64,000 bases of DNA from Acidobacteriaceae bacterium. Its GTDB lineage: Bacteria > Acidobacteriota > Terriglobia > Terriglobales > Acidobacteriaceae. The stretch's first letter is position 1. Every line of letters begins with the position of its first letter. Where the stretch lies: contig DAHVZT010000054.1 of assembly GCA_027323885.1 (NCBI GenBank), forward strand, positions 1 through 64,000, written 5' to 3'. The notes under the pieces were generated by a model. The model saw only the letters and a list, made by a program, of their open reading frames with translations. It did no database searches and was not told the DNA's origin. The translations under genes and the position numbers were made by a program. This document shows, piece by piece, positions 21,059 to 31,979 of the stretch.

Positions 21059-21568
21059 ATGCGAACTTTCGTCCGCAGCCTGATTTCGATTTGTCTGGCC
21101 GTCTGGATAGGCGGCCTGCTGTTCTTCGCGGCTGTGCTGGCTCCGGTCGCCTTCGGAAGCATCATGCCGATGTTGCCCGACCCGGCGTTCGGCATTCACG
21201 TCGCCGGCACGATGGTGCGAATCGCGCTTTTGCGCCTGCATAGTATCGGCCTTGCATGCGGAGTGGGGCTGCTGATCCTGACCATCATCGAGCGCATCAC
21301 CCGCATGACACACCGCTCCATTGCGCCTCAGCTTTTGCTGCTGGCCGCAATGCTTGGCCTCACCGCGTATTCCCAGTTCTCCATCATTCCTCGTATGGAC
21401 GCGCTGCGTATCCAGGCCGGCACGGAGATCGACAATCCCGCTTCCGCCAGTCCGGAGCGTGCGGGTTTCAATCGCCTGCACAATCTCTCCACCAATCTGG
21501 AAGGATTGGTGCTGGTGTGCGGTCTGGGCTTGATCGTGCTGTACGCACGGCCAGAATCAACCGTGTAA
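21059..21568 (+). CDS. Small integral membrane protein (DUF4149/TMEM205-like)
   Basis: Four hydrophobic segments: 'LISICLAVWIGGLLFFAAVLAPVAF' etc. Start at ATG 21059 preferred. Confidence 0.6.
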   Translation: MRTFVRSLISICLAVWIGGLLFFAAVLAPVAFGSIMPMLPDPAFGIHVAGTMVRIALLRLHSIGLACGVGLLILTIIERITRMTHRSIAPQLLLLAAMLGLTAYSQFSIIPRMDALRIQAGTEIDNPASASPERAGFNRLHNLSTNLEGLVLVCGLGLIVLYARPESTV

Positions 21569-21654
21569 CACACCGGGCACGTATCATCTAGGCTGGTGCA
21601 GGGAACTGGAAATTCCAGCGAAACTGCCAAGCCAATTCTCTCTACAGGACAAGC

Positions 21655-22740
21655 ATGAAGACCGGAATCATCGGCCTGCCACAGGTAGGCAAGACGTCGT
21701 TGTTCAAGATTTTGACCAAGGCCAGGCTGGAAGACCGCGGCTACTCCAACCCGAAGGAAGTTCATCTCGGCGTGGCGCGCGTCCCGGACGATCGCCTGGA
21801 AAAGCTGGCTGCACTTTACCAGCCGAAGAGGACCATCTTCGCTTCGATCGAATACGCGGACGTGGGGGCCATCGGCCAGGAGGCTCTCAAAGAAACGAGC
21901 CTGCTGACCAGCCTGCGCAACGTAGACGCGCTGATCCACGTGCTCCGCGTCTTTGAGGATCCATCGGTCCCCCTCACCTCGCCCATTGACCCCCTCAAGG
22001 AGGTCCAGGAAGTTGAGTTCGATCTGATGCTGAGCGATCTGACTCAGATCGAAAAGCGCATGGAGCGTCTGGAGAAGGATTTGAAGAAGATGCGCTCGCC
22101 GGAACTGGAGGCGGAACACGCCCTGTTGACGCGCGCCAAGCCCCACCTGGAAGCTGAGCAGCCGCTGCGGGCCATGGAAATGACGGCCGAAGAGAAGAAG
22201 CTGATCCGCGGCTACATGTTTCTCAGCCAAAAGCCCGTGCTCTACGTACTGAATATCTCTGAGAGCACCACCCTCGGCGCGGACCTGGAAGCCGCAGTCG
22301 AGAAGTATGGCCTGGTAAAGCTCGCGTCCCGTCCCGGAACTGGGGCCACGGCGATCTGCGGCAAGGTGGAAGCCGAACTGGCGGAAATGCCGGACGAAGA
22401 GGCTGAGGAGTTTCTCTCAAGTTATGGCCTGGTCGAAAGCGGTCTTCGCCGGTTGATCCGGAAAAGCTATGAGTTGCAGGGACTGGTCTCGTTCTTTACT
22501 GTGGGCGAGGACGAATGCCGCGCCTGGACGATTCCCGCCAATTCGCGGGCGCAGCAGGCCGCCGGAGCTATCCACACCGATCTGGAGAAACATTTTATTC
22601 GCGCCGAAACCATCCACTGGGACACCCTGCTGGCGGCCGGGTCGGAGGCTGCTGCCCGCGCCCAGGGAACACTGCGACTGGAAGGCAAAGACTACATCGT
22701 GCAGGACGGGGACGTGATGCACATCCGTCATAGTGGATAG
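21655..22740 (+). CDS. ychF: YchF/OLA1-family GTPase/ATPase
   Basis: 'GIIGLPQVGKTSLFKILT', C-terminal TGS-like 'LVSFFTVGEDECRAWTIPANSRAQQAAGAIHTDLEKHFIRAE'. Confidence 0.93.
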   Translation: MKTGIIGLPQVGKTSLFKILTKARLEDRGYSNPKEVHLGVARVPDDRLEKLAALYQPKRTIFASIEYADVGAIGQEALKETSLLTSLRNVDALIHVLRVFEDPSVPLTSPIDPLKEVQEVEFDLMLSDLTQIEKRMERLEKDLKKMRSPELEAEHALLTRAKPHLEAEQPLRAMEMTAEEKKLIRGYMFLSQKPVLYVLNISESTTLGADLEAAVEKYGLVKLASRPGTGATAICGKVEAELAEMPDEEAEEFLSSYGLVESGLRRLIRKSYELQGLVSFFTVGEDECRAWTIPANSRAQQAAGAIHTDLEKHFIRAETIHWDTLLAAGSEAAARAQGTLRLEGKDYIVQDGDVMHIRHSG

Positions 22741-22745
22741 TCGCC

Positions 22746-23495
22746 TTGTTGACTCGATTGCTATGTGCGACCATCGCTCCACCTTTTGGCCTGGTGCTGC
22801 TGCTGGGGCTCGTTGCCGGGCTGGCCGATGTTGCCGGTGGATTGCTGCTGCTGCGCGTGCGTGCCGAACGCTTTCTCCACGGTTTTGTCGCTTTCGGCGC
22901 AGGCTTTCTCATTAGCGTTGCGCTGGTGGAAATGCTGCCGGAGAGTCTGCATGCTTCCCCGGCTTTGGGTCCATTGTGGATCCTGGCCGGGTTCTGCGGC
23001 GTGCATTTCCTTGAGCACACGCTGGTCGCGCACTTTCATTTCGGAGAGGAAACGCACCCTGGCGAATTTCTTCAGAGGTCGACGGCCTACTCGGTCACGT
23101 TCGGCCTGGCCGCGCATACGTTTTTTGACGGGATTGCCATTGCCAGCGGCTTTGCATTCTCCGGAGGGCTTGGATGGCTCATTTTTACAGGCGTGCTGCT
23201 GCATAAGTTGCCGGAAGGCTTTACTGTGGGCAGTGTGATGCTGGCGAGCGGACGCAGTGCTCGCGCCGCTTTTTCCGCGGCATGCGCGCTCGGCGCGGCT
23301 ACAGTGGCAGGCGTCGGCGCCATCCATGCCTTTCCCCATTTGGCCGCGGTCGGCCTGCCGCTTTCCGCTGGAGTAGCTTTCTATGTTTCCGCGACGGACT
23401 TGTTGCCGGAAGTCAACCGGGCCCACGGGACTCGATATCGGCTATTATTCTTCGTTGGCGTAGGATCGTTTTTGCTGGCGCAGCATCTCGTTTAA
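22746..23495 (+). CDS. ZIP family metal transporter
   Basis: 'HTFFDGIAIASGFAF', 'HKLPEGFTVGSVML', multiple TMs. Confidence 0.85.
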   Translation: MLTRLLCATIAPPFGLVLLLGLVAGLADVAGGLLLLRVRAERFLHGFVAFGAGFLISVALVEMLPESLHASPALGPLWILAGFCGVHFLEHTLVAHFHFGEETHPGEFLQRSTAYSVTFGLAAHTFFDGIAIASGFAFSGGLGWLIFTGVLLHKLPEGFTVGSVMLASGRSARAAFSAACALGAATVAGVGAIHAFPHLAAVGLPLSAGVAFYVSATDLLPEVNRAHGTRYRLLFFVGVGSFLLAQHLV

Positions 23496-23519
23496 ATGCG
23501 AACAGGAAGGCAAGGGAGC

Positions 23520-24308
23520 ATGGAGCCGCGGGGATACGCGCTGGTTACCGGCGCCAGCTACGGGATCGGCGAGGAATTCGCGTGGCAACTTGGGGAACGC
23601 GGCTGGTCCCTAGTGCTGGTGGCCCGCTCCCAGGAGCGGCTTGCCAAGCTGCGCGAGGAGGTAATGAACCGGCACGGCCAGGTGGACGTGGTGTGCGCGG
23701 TTCTCGACCTGAGCCGCCCGGGCGCTGCTCTGGAACTGTTCCAGAAAACCCAGCAGGCGAATCTTGAGATCAATTTGCTGGTCAACAACGCTGGTTTCGG
23801 CGCGTTTGGGGAATTTTCCGCCAATCCGCTGGAACGGCAACGGCAGATGATTGACCTGAACGTCGGCGCGCTTGTGGAGTTGTCGCACCTTTATCTGCAG
23901 CCGATGAAGGAGCGGGGAACCGGCGCCATTGTGAATGTAGCCTCCATTGCGGGCTATGTTCCGCTGCCGTACAACGCCGTGTATGGCGCAACCAAAGCCT
24001 TTGTTCTCAGCTTTTCTCACGCGCTGTATCAGGAAGCGCGCCCGTACGGCATTCAGGTTCTGGCCGTAAATCCCGGAAAAACCGAAACCAGGTTCTTCGA
24101 GACTGCCAACATGGACATTTCGAAGGACGGCGGACAAAGGCAGACTGCGGCGCAGGTCGTGAAGGAAGCGCTGTCGGCTTTGGATCGAGGAAAAACTTCG
24201 GTCATTACAGGGTTGGGGAACCGGATGTTGCTGCGCCTGGCTCACTTTATCCCGCGAGCCTGGATTGCGGCGGTCGTCGCGAAAAGGGCGCGCCAATCCA
24301 GGAGATGA
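23520..24308 (+). CDS. Short-chain dehydrogenase/reductase
   Basis: 'ALVTGASYGIGEEFAWQL', 'NNAGFG', 'YNAVYGATKAF'. Confidence 0.92.
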   Translation: MEPRGYALVTGASYGIGEEFAWQLGERGWSLVLVARSQERLAKLREEVMNRHGQVDVVCAVLDLSRPGAALELFQKTQQANLEINLLVNNAGFGAFGEFSANPLERQRQMIDLNVGALVELSHLYLQPMKERGTGAIVNVASIAGYVPLPYNAVYGATKAFVLSFSHALYQEARPYGIQVLAVNPGKTETRFFETANMDISKDGGQRQTAAQVVKEALSALDRGKTSVITGLGNRMLLRLAHFIPRAWIAAVVAKRARQSRR

Positions 24309-24507
24309 TCCCGTGGGGTTACACCTTGTATAAGGATTGGACAGAATTCTGCATCAAACACCGGGCATCTGTTCCGGTAAGTGCCGCGAATCCAGCTAGT
24401 TACCGCTGCGCTTACGATAATGCTTGACTTAGGCATCACAAAGGCGCGAAATAGCATCAATCGTTCTGTGGCCGAATTGTGCGAGAAGATAGTCGAGAAG
24501 ACAATCT

Positions 24508-24864
24508 GTGATCTTAGTCGTTGACGACAATCCAGTGCAGGCGCTGACGCGAACTGCGATCCTCTCTCGCGCCGGGCATGCCGTTTCCGCCGTGTATTCA
24601 GCAGAGGATGCATTCCATGCACTGGACTCGGATCAGGCCCACAAAATTGGCCTGGTGATTACCGATCACATCATGCCAGGCGAGTCGGGCTCGCATTTTA
24701 TCCAGCTTTTATGGCAGCGGCGACCGGGGCTGAAGGTTCTGGTCCTAAGCGGGTTGGCTGAGGCCGAGGCCGAATATGAAGGGCTGGACATCACCTTCCG
24801 GGCCAAGCCCATCATGCCGGAAGAACTGATCTCCCTGGTGAAGGATCTTTGCTGCGAAGCCTGA
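24508..24864 (+). CDS. Stand-alone response regulator receiver domain
   Basis: 'ILVVDDNPVQALT...GLVITDHIMPGESG...KVLVLSG...FRAKPIMPEELI'. Confidence 0.85.
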   Translation: MILVVDDNPVQALTRTAILSRAGHAVSAVYSAEDAFHALDSDQAHKIGLVITDHIMPGESGSHFIQLLWQRRPGLKVLVLSGLAEAEAEYEGLDITFRAKPIMPEELISLVKDLCCEA

Positions 24865-24933
24865 CCTCCGCAGCGGGCGTGCAAGGCCCGTTCACGATCC
24901 ATTCGCAATCGGGCCTGGTTTTGGCGAACCCAT

Positions 24934-25806
24934 CTATTTCGGCCAGATTGGGCTGGCCTGTTTGACGTCCCAGATCGGGCCGCCGTCGAAAAGTGGACCC
25001 CGCAGCCGCACGAACGCAGGCGCTCGTCCTTCGACAACCCACACACGGACATCTTTGGGCTGCTTGCCGACAACTGGCGCAATCGCACCTTCAATTCCTG
25101 GTATTTCGGTCCTTATGACGTAGCGGACCGCCTCATGACGAGCGCCACCCACGGAGAACGTATCCGTGCCATGCGGCTCCAGGGAGAATTGCACGATCTT
25201 CGGCTTAGGTGTAGCGGCTAAATAGGACACTTTCGTTTGTGAAACGTTTGGATTCAGGTTGGTCAGCAAAGTGAGCACCATCCCATTGGACAGGTCCTCT
25301 GGAAGCTCCATGTGGTAGGTTTTCGAGCCGGTCTCCGGGCTGCCTTTCCCATGATCGAAAGTCCGGACGGTCACCTGACCTTTGGGAACATTGATCAGGA
25401 CATCCATAGGGTGCAGGTATTGCGGCCCCTTTTGCAGATGGTGATCGCTGATCAGCTTGAACTTTCCATCTTCGGAAAACACAGTCGTGTCATCGTCGAT
25501 CGAGCCATCCTTAAAGCGAAACACTAAGCTGGAAGTGACGATATTCCCACGGACCGTGATTCTCGAATCTCCCGTTGCGAGCTGCCTTCCGTCTGTGTCG
25601 CGCAACAGGAGAAAGCCATGGCTGGTCCCGACCGGGTGCTCGACCGGGACCAGTTCCGAGTTCAGTGGGCGCGCCGGCCAAAATAGAGCAAAGAACAAGA
25701 GCAAAGCGGAGAAAGCTTGCGTTGCGGTCGATCTACAGCGGAGGCTGCGGAAAAGCCGGGGAAGGCAAGGATAGGTCAACGGCTGGTCGCTGCTCGAGAC
25801 ATTCAC
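24934..25806 (-). CDS. Hypothetical exported protein
   Basis: Signal-like 'QAFSALLLFFALFWPARPLNS' then beta-rich domain; GTG start 25806 preferred over the long ORF start. Confidence 0.55.
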   Translation of the reverse strand: MNVSSSDQPLTYPCLPRLFRSLRCRSTATQAFSALLLFFALFWPARPLNSELVPVEHPVGTSHGFLLLRDTDGRQLATGDSRITVRGNIVTSSLVFRFKDGSIDDDTTVFSEDGKFKLISDHHLQKGPQYLHPMDVLINVPKGQVTVRTFDHGKGSPETGSKTYHMELPEDLSNGMVLTLLTNLNPNVSQTKVSYLAATPKPKIVQFSLEPHGTDTFSVGGARHEAVRYVIRTEIPGIEGAIAPVVGKQPKDVRVWVVEGRAPAFVRLRGPLFDGGPIWDVKQASPIWPK

Positions 25807-26047
25807 GGTAACATTCCTTAATTGTGCTGGTATATACAACGCGCGGATGCTGCGGAAGAACGCGAGGATCCTGCTTAGCTGTGAAGAGAAGACTGGCTCA
25901 CTGGTTGTATGGCCCGGCATAGGCAGTTTCCGGCAGCGGCGCGGTAGTTTGAAATAGTATGGCGTCCGGCGTATCCTACGATAGATGAGTTTGTCCTGAG
26001 TTTGTCCTGGGCAGCCTATGGCAGAACAGGCCGGGGCGGGAGAAATG

Positions 26048-26069
26048 AGTGGGCGCAAGCCCACTTTTT
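26048..26069 (+). terminator. Terminator-like hairpin in the rimP-nusA-infB leader
   Basis: AGTGGGC-GCAA-GCCCACT followed by a T run, about 50 nt before rimP. Confidence 0.65.
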
Positions 26070-26117
26070 GTTTGCTGCTGTTGGAGCGCCGGGAACTCGT
26101 GTCTGAACTGATCTTAG

Positions 26118-26705
26118 GTGCGTCCGGTGGCGGTGGAAATCGACAAAATTCGGGCTTTGGCGGATCGCGTGGCGGCATCTCACGGACTGGCGGTTGTGGA
26201 AGTCCAATTTGCAGGTGCCGCAAAACAGAGGTGCCTTCGGATCTTCATAGAAAAGGACGCGAAGACGCGGGCCGCGCTTGCAGCGCCGGACGAAACCGCG
26301 GGACTCAAGCTGCCGGAGCATGTTTCTGTGGATCAACTGGCAGGCACCACAGTGGAAGATTGCCAGGCCTTCAGCGACGACTTTGGGACGGTTCTGGATG
26401 TAGAAGATTTGATTCCGGGGCAGGAATACACGCTGGAGGTATCCTCGCCAGGGCTGGATCGCAAATTGTATTTGCACGAGGATTACGTGCGGTTTACTGG
26501 AAGTATGGTGAAAGTGCGAACGATTCAGCCGGTCAACGGCAATTCGCATTGGCAGGGACGCATCGCGAATGTGGGCGCGGATGTGCTGGAATTGGATTTG
26601 AGCACTGCAGGCAAGCGGAAAAGCAAGACTGAGAAGCGGACAGAAGCAAAGATATCGATCGCTTTTTCGAACATATCGAAAGCGAATCTGGTCCCGGAAA
26701 TCTGA
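26118..26705 (+). CDS. rimP: Ribosome maturation factor RimP
   Basis: 'YTLEVSSPGLDRKLY', 'VEDCQAFSDDFGTVLDVED'; followed by nusA and infB. Confidence 0.93.
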   Translation: MRPVAVEIDKIRALADRVAASHGLAVVEVQFAGAAKQRCLRIFIEKDAKTRAALAAPDETAGLKLPEHVSVDQLAGTTVEDCQAFSDDFGTVLDVEDLIPGQEYTLEVSSPGLDRKLYLHEDYVRFTGSMVKVRTIQPVNGNSHWQGRIANVGADVLELDLSTAGKRKSKTEKRTEAKISIAFSNISKANLVPEI

Positions 26706-26840
26706 GATAAATCGCAATTCAAGTCGCAATCGATGGTCTTTGCATGATTCGCAGCCGTGGCCCTGAGCGGCGCACGAAGCAGAAACCCGGAAAGCGACAA
26801 ACCTTATTGGGCCGCGAAGGCCGAGACGAGCAGAGAAGAC

Positions 26841-28541
26841 ATGGCAAGCCCTCTTTACGACACGATAGAAGTTTTGAGCAGAGAAAAAGGCATCGATCCG
26901 CAGATTGTAGTCTCAGCGGTGGAGGATGCTATCGCTCTGGCAACGCGCAAGTATTACAAAACCCAGGAGAACATGCGCGGTGAACTGGACCGGGAATCCG
27001 GTGAGATTCGCGCCTATGCGTACAAGACGGTGGTGGAAACGCCGGAACTCCTGGAAGATCCCTTGAACCAGATCAACCTGGAAGACGCTCGCGCGATCGC
27101 GCCGGATGTCGAGCCGGGAGCTGAGCTCCGCTATTACAAGCCCACGGATGTTCTGGGACGGATTGCGGCGCAGATGGCCAAGCAGATCATTTTCCAGAAG
27201 GTCCGGGAGGCGGAGCGCGATACCGTGTTCAATGAATACGCGCACCGCGTAGGCGAGGTGTTGAACGCCACGGTGAAAAGAATTGAAGGCCAGGATATTG
27301 TGTTCGATATCGGCAAGGCCGAAGCAAAGATGCCAAAGCGGGAACAATCCCGGCTGGAGCAGTTTGCTGTGGGTGAGCGGGTACGGGTGGTGCTGCTGCG
27401 CGTGGATCGCAATGCCCGCGGGCCCCAGGTAATCGTATCCCGTGCGGCCAAGGAACTGGTGCAGAACCTGTTTCAGAGTGAGGTTCCCGAAATCTACGAC
27501 AACACGGTCGAGATCCGCGCGATTGCCCGGGAAGCGGGGGAGCGCACCAAGATCGCTGTTGTTTCCCGCGATAAAGATGTAGATCCGGTCGGCGCGTGCG
27601 TGGGCATGAAGGGAATGCGTGTGCAATCGATCATCCGGGAGTTGCGCGGCGAGAAGATCGACATCATCGAATACAGCGAGGAGATCACAACCTTTGCGGA
27701 GAAGGCCCTGCAGCCCGCCAAGGTGAGTCGCGTCAGCATCGCGGACCTGAGTGACAAGCAGATTGAAGTGATCGTCGATGACACGCAGCTTTCTCTTGCG
27801 ATCGGCAAAAAAGGCCAGAATGTTCGTCTTGCGGCCAAGCTGCTCGGCTGGAAGATCGATATCAAGAGCGAAGAAGAAAAGCGTCAGGAAGTTGAGCAGC
27901 AGATGCAGGCAATGGCCGGCCCGGTCACTACCCCGATCGAGCAGGTTGCGGAACTGGGCGAAGCCACGATTCAGAAGCTGGTTGCCGCTGGAATTACCAC
28001 AGTGGAAGGTCTGGCAGATATGACTCCGGAGGAACTTGAAGAAGTTCCGGGGATAGGAGAAAAGACTTTGGAGAAAATCGGAACTGCGGTTCGCCACTAC
28101 TTTGCGCAGATCGATAAACAGGCGGACGTCGGCCCGATGGGTGCCCCGAGTTCGGCGGAAGAGGATGCCAACGAGGCTGCCATGGATCGCGTCGCGGCTG
28201 CGGGAATGAATCCGGAAGCCTCGCTTACGTCCGAAGAGGATGCGGCGATCCAGGGCGCTCCCGAAGCGGCGATGGAAACGGGCGGTGATTCTACGCGCGA
28301 GGTGGCGAACCTGGAACCGGAAGACGCGATTGCCCAGGGTTCTTACGGCGCAGGGGGTAATGAAGTCGAGGACGCACGGGAGCAGGGCGAGGAAGATCTG
28401 GGCGATGAAGGTGAGAATTTGTCGCAGAGCTTCCTGAAGCAGGCGACGGCGACTGAGGACACGGATTCTCCTGTTTCCATTGAAGCTCCGAACGCGCACG
28501 AGCCAGCGCTTGACCGGTGGGAAGAAAAAGAAAAGCCCTGA
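26841..28541 (+). CDS. nusA: Transcription termination/antitermination factor NusA
   Basis: 'PLYDTIEVLSREKGIDPQIVVSAVEDAI', S1/KH 'CVGMKGMRVQSIIRELRGEKIDIIEYS', 'LAIGKKGQNVRLAAKLLGWKIDIKSEEE', C-terminal HhH and acidic tail. Confidence 0.96.
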   Translation: MASPLYDTIEVLSREKGIDPQIVVSAVEDAIALATRKYYKTQENMRGELDRESGEIRAYAYKTVVETPELLEDPLNQINLEDARAIAPDVEPGAELRYYKPTDVLGRIAAQMAKQIIFQKVREAERDTVFNEYAHRVGEVLNATVKRIEGQDIVFDIGKAEAKMPKREQSRLEQFAVGERVRVVLLRVDRNARGPQVIVSRAAKELVQNLFQSEVPEIYDNTVEIRAIAREAGERTKIAVVSRDKDVDPVGACVGMKGMRVQSIIRELRGEKIDIIEYSEEITTFAEKALQPAKVSRVSIADLSDKQIEVIVDDTQLSLAIGKKGQNVRLAAKLLGWKIDIKSEEEKRQEVEQQMQAMAGPVTTPIEQVAELGEATIQKLVAAGITTVEGLADMTPEELEEVPGIGEKTLEKIGTAVRHYFAQIDKQADVGPMGAPSSAEEDANEAAMDRVAAAGMNPEASLTSEEDAAIQGAPEAAMETGGDSTREVANLEPEDAIAQGSYGAGGNEVEDAREQGEEDLGDEGENLSQSFLKQATATEDTDSPVSIEAPNAHEPALDRWEEKEKP

Positions 28542-28683
28542 TCGAAGGCAGCAGTCCCGGTGGCCAGGGCGAATATTCGACGCCCCCGGGGGCTTTCAGC
28601 GGATAATGGTAGTAGACGCACAACGGTCGCAAGCTATGAGGCTGACGATGAGCAGTTAAAGTTTGGGAAGGCGAAAGAGGCGG

Positions 28684-31600
28684 ATGAGTAAAGTTCGTAT
28701 CAACGATCTAGCGCGCGAGCTAGAAGTAAAGAGTAAAGTGATCCTCGATCTTCTCCCGGAAGTTGGCGTGACGGAAAAGAAAACGCACTCCAGCTCGGTG
28801 GAGGACGACGAAGCCGTACGCGTGCGGGCGGCGCTCAGCCGTGGCGGCAAGCATCCGTCAGGGAGCTCCACGAAAGCTGCGGGAAATGGCCAGCAGCCCA
28901 AAATCGACCTTTCGAATATTTCCAGACCCGGCGACGTTATGCGGGCGATTCAGCAGCGGAGAGAGGAACAGGAGAATCGCAGGGCGACTCCGCCGCCAGC
29001 GAAGCCGGTCGAGCAGAACCGCGCCGCAACTCCGCCAGCGGTCAGCTCCAAACCGAAAGGGACCGCGGCTCCCGCGCCAGGGAAGGCCCCTGCCCCCGTT
29101 TCCGCTTCCAGTGCGCAGAATGCGCCTGCGCCCCCTCCGCGAAAGATCGTTGTTCCTCAGCCGCGGCAGGCCCCGCAGATTGTTTCCGCGCCGCCACCGG
29201 CAGCTCCGGCGATCGCATCACGCGCGCCGTCCGGACCCGTGATCGTGCGCGCTCCGCAGACGGGCAACGGCCCAGCGGCGGCAAGCCCGGCCGCCACTCC
29301 GGTAAAGCCAAGCGTATCCGAGCAAAAGCCCGTGGTGGTTGCTCCAGCAGCGGTGACAGCGAAAGCTCCCGTTCAGGCTGCGCCGCCGCCCGCCCCTGTT
29401 CTGCCGGTCGTGGAAGCACCGCCGGAGCCCTCCACTCCGGTCCAAGTTGAGAGCACCTCGCCTTCGAATGCTCCAGCCGCGCAGGCTGTTGCGGAGGCAC
29501 CCGTTTCCGAGACATCTCCTCCTGCTGTTGCGGCCGCTCCGGCGCCTCCGGCAAAACGCGTCATCATGCCGCAGACCGGCCCCCGTCCCGTATACAAGGC
29601 CCACCCCGGCGCGGCGCAAACGCTGGGAGGTATGCAACGGGGCAAGCCAATCTTTGAGCGTCCACGGCCGCAAGGTGCGGGAGGATCAGGGACTGCCAAT
29701 GCTGCCGGAGGACCATCTTTCGGTGCGCGACCTGGTTCCAGCCCTGGCGGGCTGAGACGTCCCATGCATCCCACGCGCCAACATCCTACCGGCGCGCCGG
29801 GTGCGCGGCCAGGGATGGGAGCACGCCCTGGATTCGGTGCTCCGCGGCCCGGTGTTGGTGGCGCGCCAGGAATGGCAGCTCCTCCTCCTGCCGGAGCAGC
29901 GGACCGTCCGTCCCGCGGACACCAGCAGCGTCGTGGCGGGAACAACCGGTACGAAAAATCCAAAGAGGGTCCGATGAAGGGAATGGTTGCGCCGCGTCTT
30001 GGCGCAGCCGTCGTTCCCAGCGGCCCGGTGCCGATCACCCGCAAGATTACGGTGACGGATGGCGTGAGCGTCAAGGACCTGGCGGAAAAGCTCGAACTCC
30101 GCGCCAAGGACCTGATCGCCACACTGCTGCAGCGTGGCGTATTCGTCACGGTCAACCAGTCGCTCGACACCGAACTCATCAAAGAAGTATCACGCCAGTT
30201 CGGGGCGGAAGCTACGGTCATCACCTTTGAAGATGAGATGGCGAATGAGGCGCTTGAACATCTGTTGACGCAGGAGACGACGGAAGAGCTGGAAGTCACA
30301 CGTCCTCCGGTGGTGACGATCATGGGCCACGTCGACCATGGCAAAACTTCTCTGCTCGACGCAATCCGCGAGACCGAAGTGGCAGCGGGCGAAGCTGGTG
30401 GAATTACGCAGCACATCGGAGCCTACAAGGTTCGCATCAGCAAGGAAGATTCTCCAGCTTTCGGGCGCGAGATCGTCTTTCTCGACACGCCAGGTCATGA
30501 GGCGTTCACCCGTATGCGTGCGCGCGGCGCGAAGGTCACCGACATCGTTGTGATCGTAGTGGCGGCCGACGATGGGGTGATGCCGCAGACTGTGGAGGCG
30601 ATCGACCACGCCAGGGCGGCGAATGTGCCGATCATCGTGGCAGTGAACAAGATTGACAAGCCCGGCGCGCAGCCCGATCGCGTGAAGCAGCAACTGGGAG
30701 ACCGCGGACTGGTGCCCGAGGCCTGGGGCGGCAATACAGTTTTCGTGGAAGTCTCTGCTAAAAAGCACATCAATCTCGACCTGCTGCTGGAAATGATCTG
30801 CCTGGTTGCGGATGTTGGAACCTTGCGTGCCTCTCCGGATCGTCCGGCGCTGGGCACAGTGATCGAATCCAAGCTGGATCGCGGTCGTGGTGCGGTATCA
30901 ACCGTACTGGTGCAAAACGGAACCTTGCGTCTTGGCGACACCTTTGTGGTAGGCAACACATTTGGCAAGGTGCGCGCGATGTTCGACGATCGCGGTCGCG
31001 CCATTGCAGAGGCGGGTCCTTCAACTCCTGTTGAGATTCTGGGACTGGAAAGCATTCCGGATGCTGGCGATGTCTTCACGGTCGTCGCCGATCGAGATAA
31101 GGCCAAGAGCGTCGCGCAATATCGCAAGATGAAAGAACGCGAATCTCAACTTGCGAAATCCTCGCGTGTCTCGCTTGAAGGGCTTGCCGAGCAAATCAAA
31201 CAGGCGGGCGTCAAGGAATTGCCGATCATTCTGAAGGGCGACGTGCAGGGTTCGGTGGAAGTCCTGGCCGAATCCATGCCACGACTCTCGACCGAAAAAG
31301 TCCGGGTCAAGGTCATCCATACGGGCGTGGGTGCCATTACAGAAAGCGACATTCTGCTTGCGTCGGCATCGAACGCCATTATCATCGGCTTCAATGTGCG
31401 GCCGGAGCGCAAAGCTGCGGAATTGGCGACACAGGAAGGCGTAGACATTCGTCTGCATTCGATCATTTATGAACTGCAGGACGAAATGCGAAAGGCTATG
31501 CTGGGCCTGCTGGAAGCCACGATCAAGGAAAATTATCTTGGGCGCGCCGAAGTTGCCAACGTGTTCAGGATTCCTAAAGTGGGCGCGGTGGCAGGCTGCC

Positions 31601-31869
31601 GCGTGACGGACGGAATGTTCCGGCGCGATTCGGAAGTTCGAGTTTTGCGGGATTCTGTGCAGGTCTACAAAGGAAAGCTTGCTTCCCTCAAGCGGTTTAA
31701 GGACGATGTCAGCGAGGTTCGTAATGGAATGGAGTGTGGCATCAGCATAGCGAACTTTAATGACATAAAGGTCGGCGATGTCATTGAGGCATTTACCGCG
31801 GAGAAGATTGCCGCGGACATAGGCACGGCGCTGGTGGATTCCGCAGGGAATGCGATGACGACCGCGTAA
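28684..31869 (+). CDS. infB: Translation initiation factor IF-2
   Basis: '[19 protein letters not shown]', '[18 protein letters not shown]', '[18 protein letters not shown]'; long Pro/Ala-rich N-terminal linker. Confidence 0.97.
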   Translation: MSKVRINDLARELEVKSKVILDLLPEVGVTEKKTHSSSVEDDEAVRVRAALSRGGKHPSGSSTKAAGNGQQPKIDLSNISRPGDVMRAIQQRREEQENRRATPPPAKPVEQNRAATPPAVSSKPKGTAAPAPGKAPAPVSASSAQNAPAPPPRKIVVPQPRQAPQIVSAPPPAAPAIASRAPSGPVIVRAPQTGNGPAAASPAATPVKPSVSEQKPVVVAPAAVTAKAPVQAAPPPAPVLPVVEAPPEPSTPVQVESTSPSNAPAAQAVAEAPVSETSPPAVAAAPAPPAKRVIMPQTGPRPVYKAHPGAAQTLGGMQRGKPIFERPRPQGAGGSGTANAAGGPSFGARPGSSPGGLRRPMHPTRQHPTGAPGARPGMGARPGFGAPRPGVGGAPGMAAPPPAGAADRPSRGHQQRRGGNNRYEKSKEGPMKGMVAPRLGAAVVPSGPVPITRKITVTDGVSVKDLAEKLELRAKDLIATLLQRGVFVTVNQSLDTELIKEVSRQFGAEATVITFEDEMANEALEHLLTQETTEELEVTRPPVVTIMGHVDHGKTSLLDAIRETEVAAGEAGGITQHIGAYKVRISKEDSPAFGREIVFLDTPGHEAFTRMRARGAKVTDIVVIVVAADDGVMPQTVEAIDHARAANVPIIVAVNKIDKPGAQPDRVKQQLGDRGLVPEAWGGNTVFVEVSAKKHINLDLLLEMICLVADVGTLRASPDRPALGTVIESKLDRGRGAVSTVLVQNGTLRLGDTFVVGNTFGKVRAMFDDRGRAIAEAGPSTPVEILGLESIPDAGDVFTVVADRDKAKSVAQYRKMKERESQLAKSSRVSLEGLAEQIKQAGVKELPIILKGDVQGSVEVLAESMPRLSTEKVRVKVIHTGVGAITESDILLASASNAIIIGFNVRPERKAAELATQEGVDIRLHSIIYELQDEMRKAMLGLLEATIKENYLGRAEVANVFRIPKVGAVAGCRVTDGMFRRDSEVRVLRDSVQVYKGKLASLKRFKDDVSEVRNGMECGISIANFNDIKVGDVIEAFTAEKIAADIGTALVDSAGNAMTTA

Positions 31870-31888
31870 GCGGAACATCATTATGGTT

Positions 31889-31926
31889 AAAACAAAATGG
31901 CTCGCCACACCGAGCCATTTTGTTTT
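31889..31926. terminator. Bidirectional-type terminator after infB
   Basis: Perfect 16-bp inverted repeat AAAACAAAATGGCTCG-CCACAC-CGAGCCATTTTGTTTT. Confidence 0.9.
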
Positions 31927-31979
31927 GTGGAAATGATTCTTTCTGGTGCAGGACGTTTCTTCTGGGCCAGGATGTTCCA

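Noticed and set aside
26913-28499. 528-aa minus-strand ORF opposite nusA
   Set aside because: High-GC antisense artefact; no recognisable protein text, while the plus strand is unambiguous nusA.
29000-29950. Low-complexity Pro/Ala/Gly repeats
   Set aside because: Explained by the variable N-terminal linker of IF-2, not a novel repeat element.
29373-30416. 347-aa minus-strand ORF opposite infB
   Set aside because: Complement of the Pro/Ala-rich IF-2 linker; compositional artefact.
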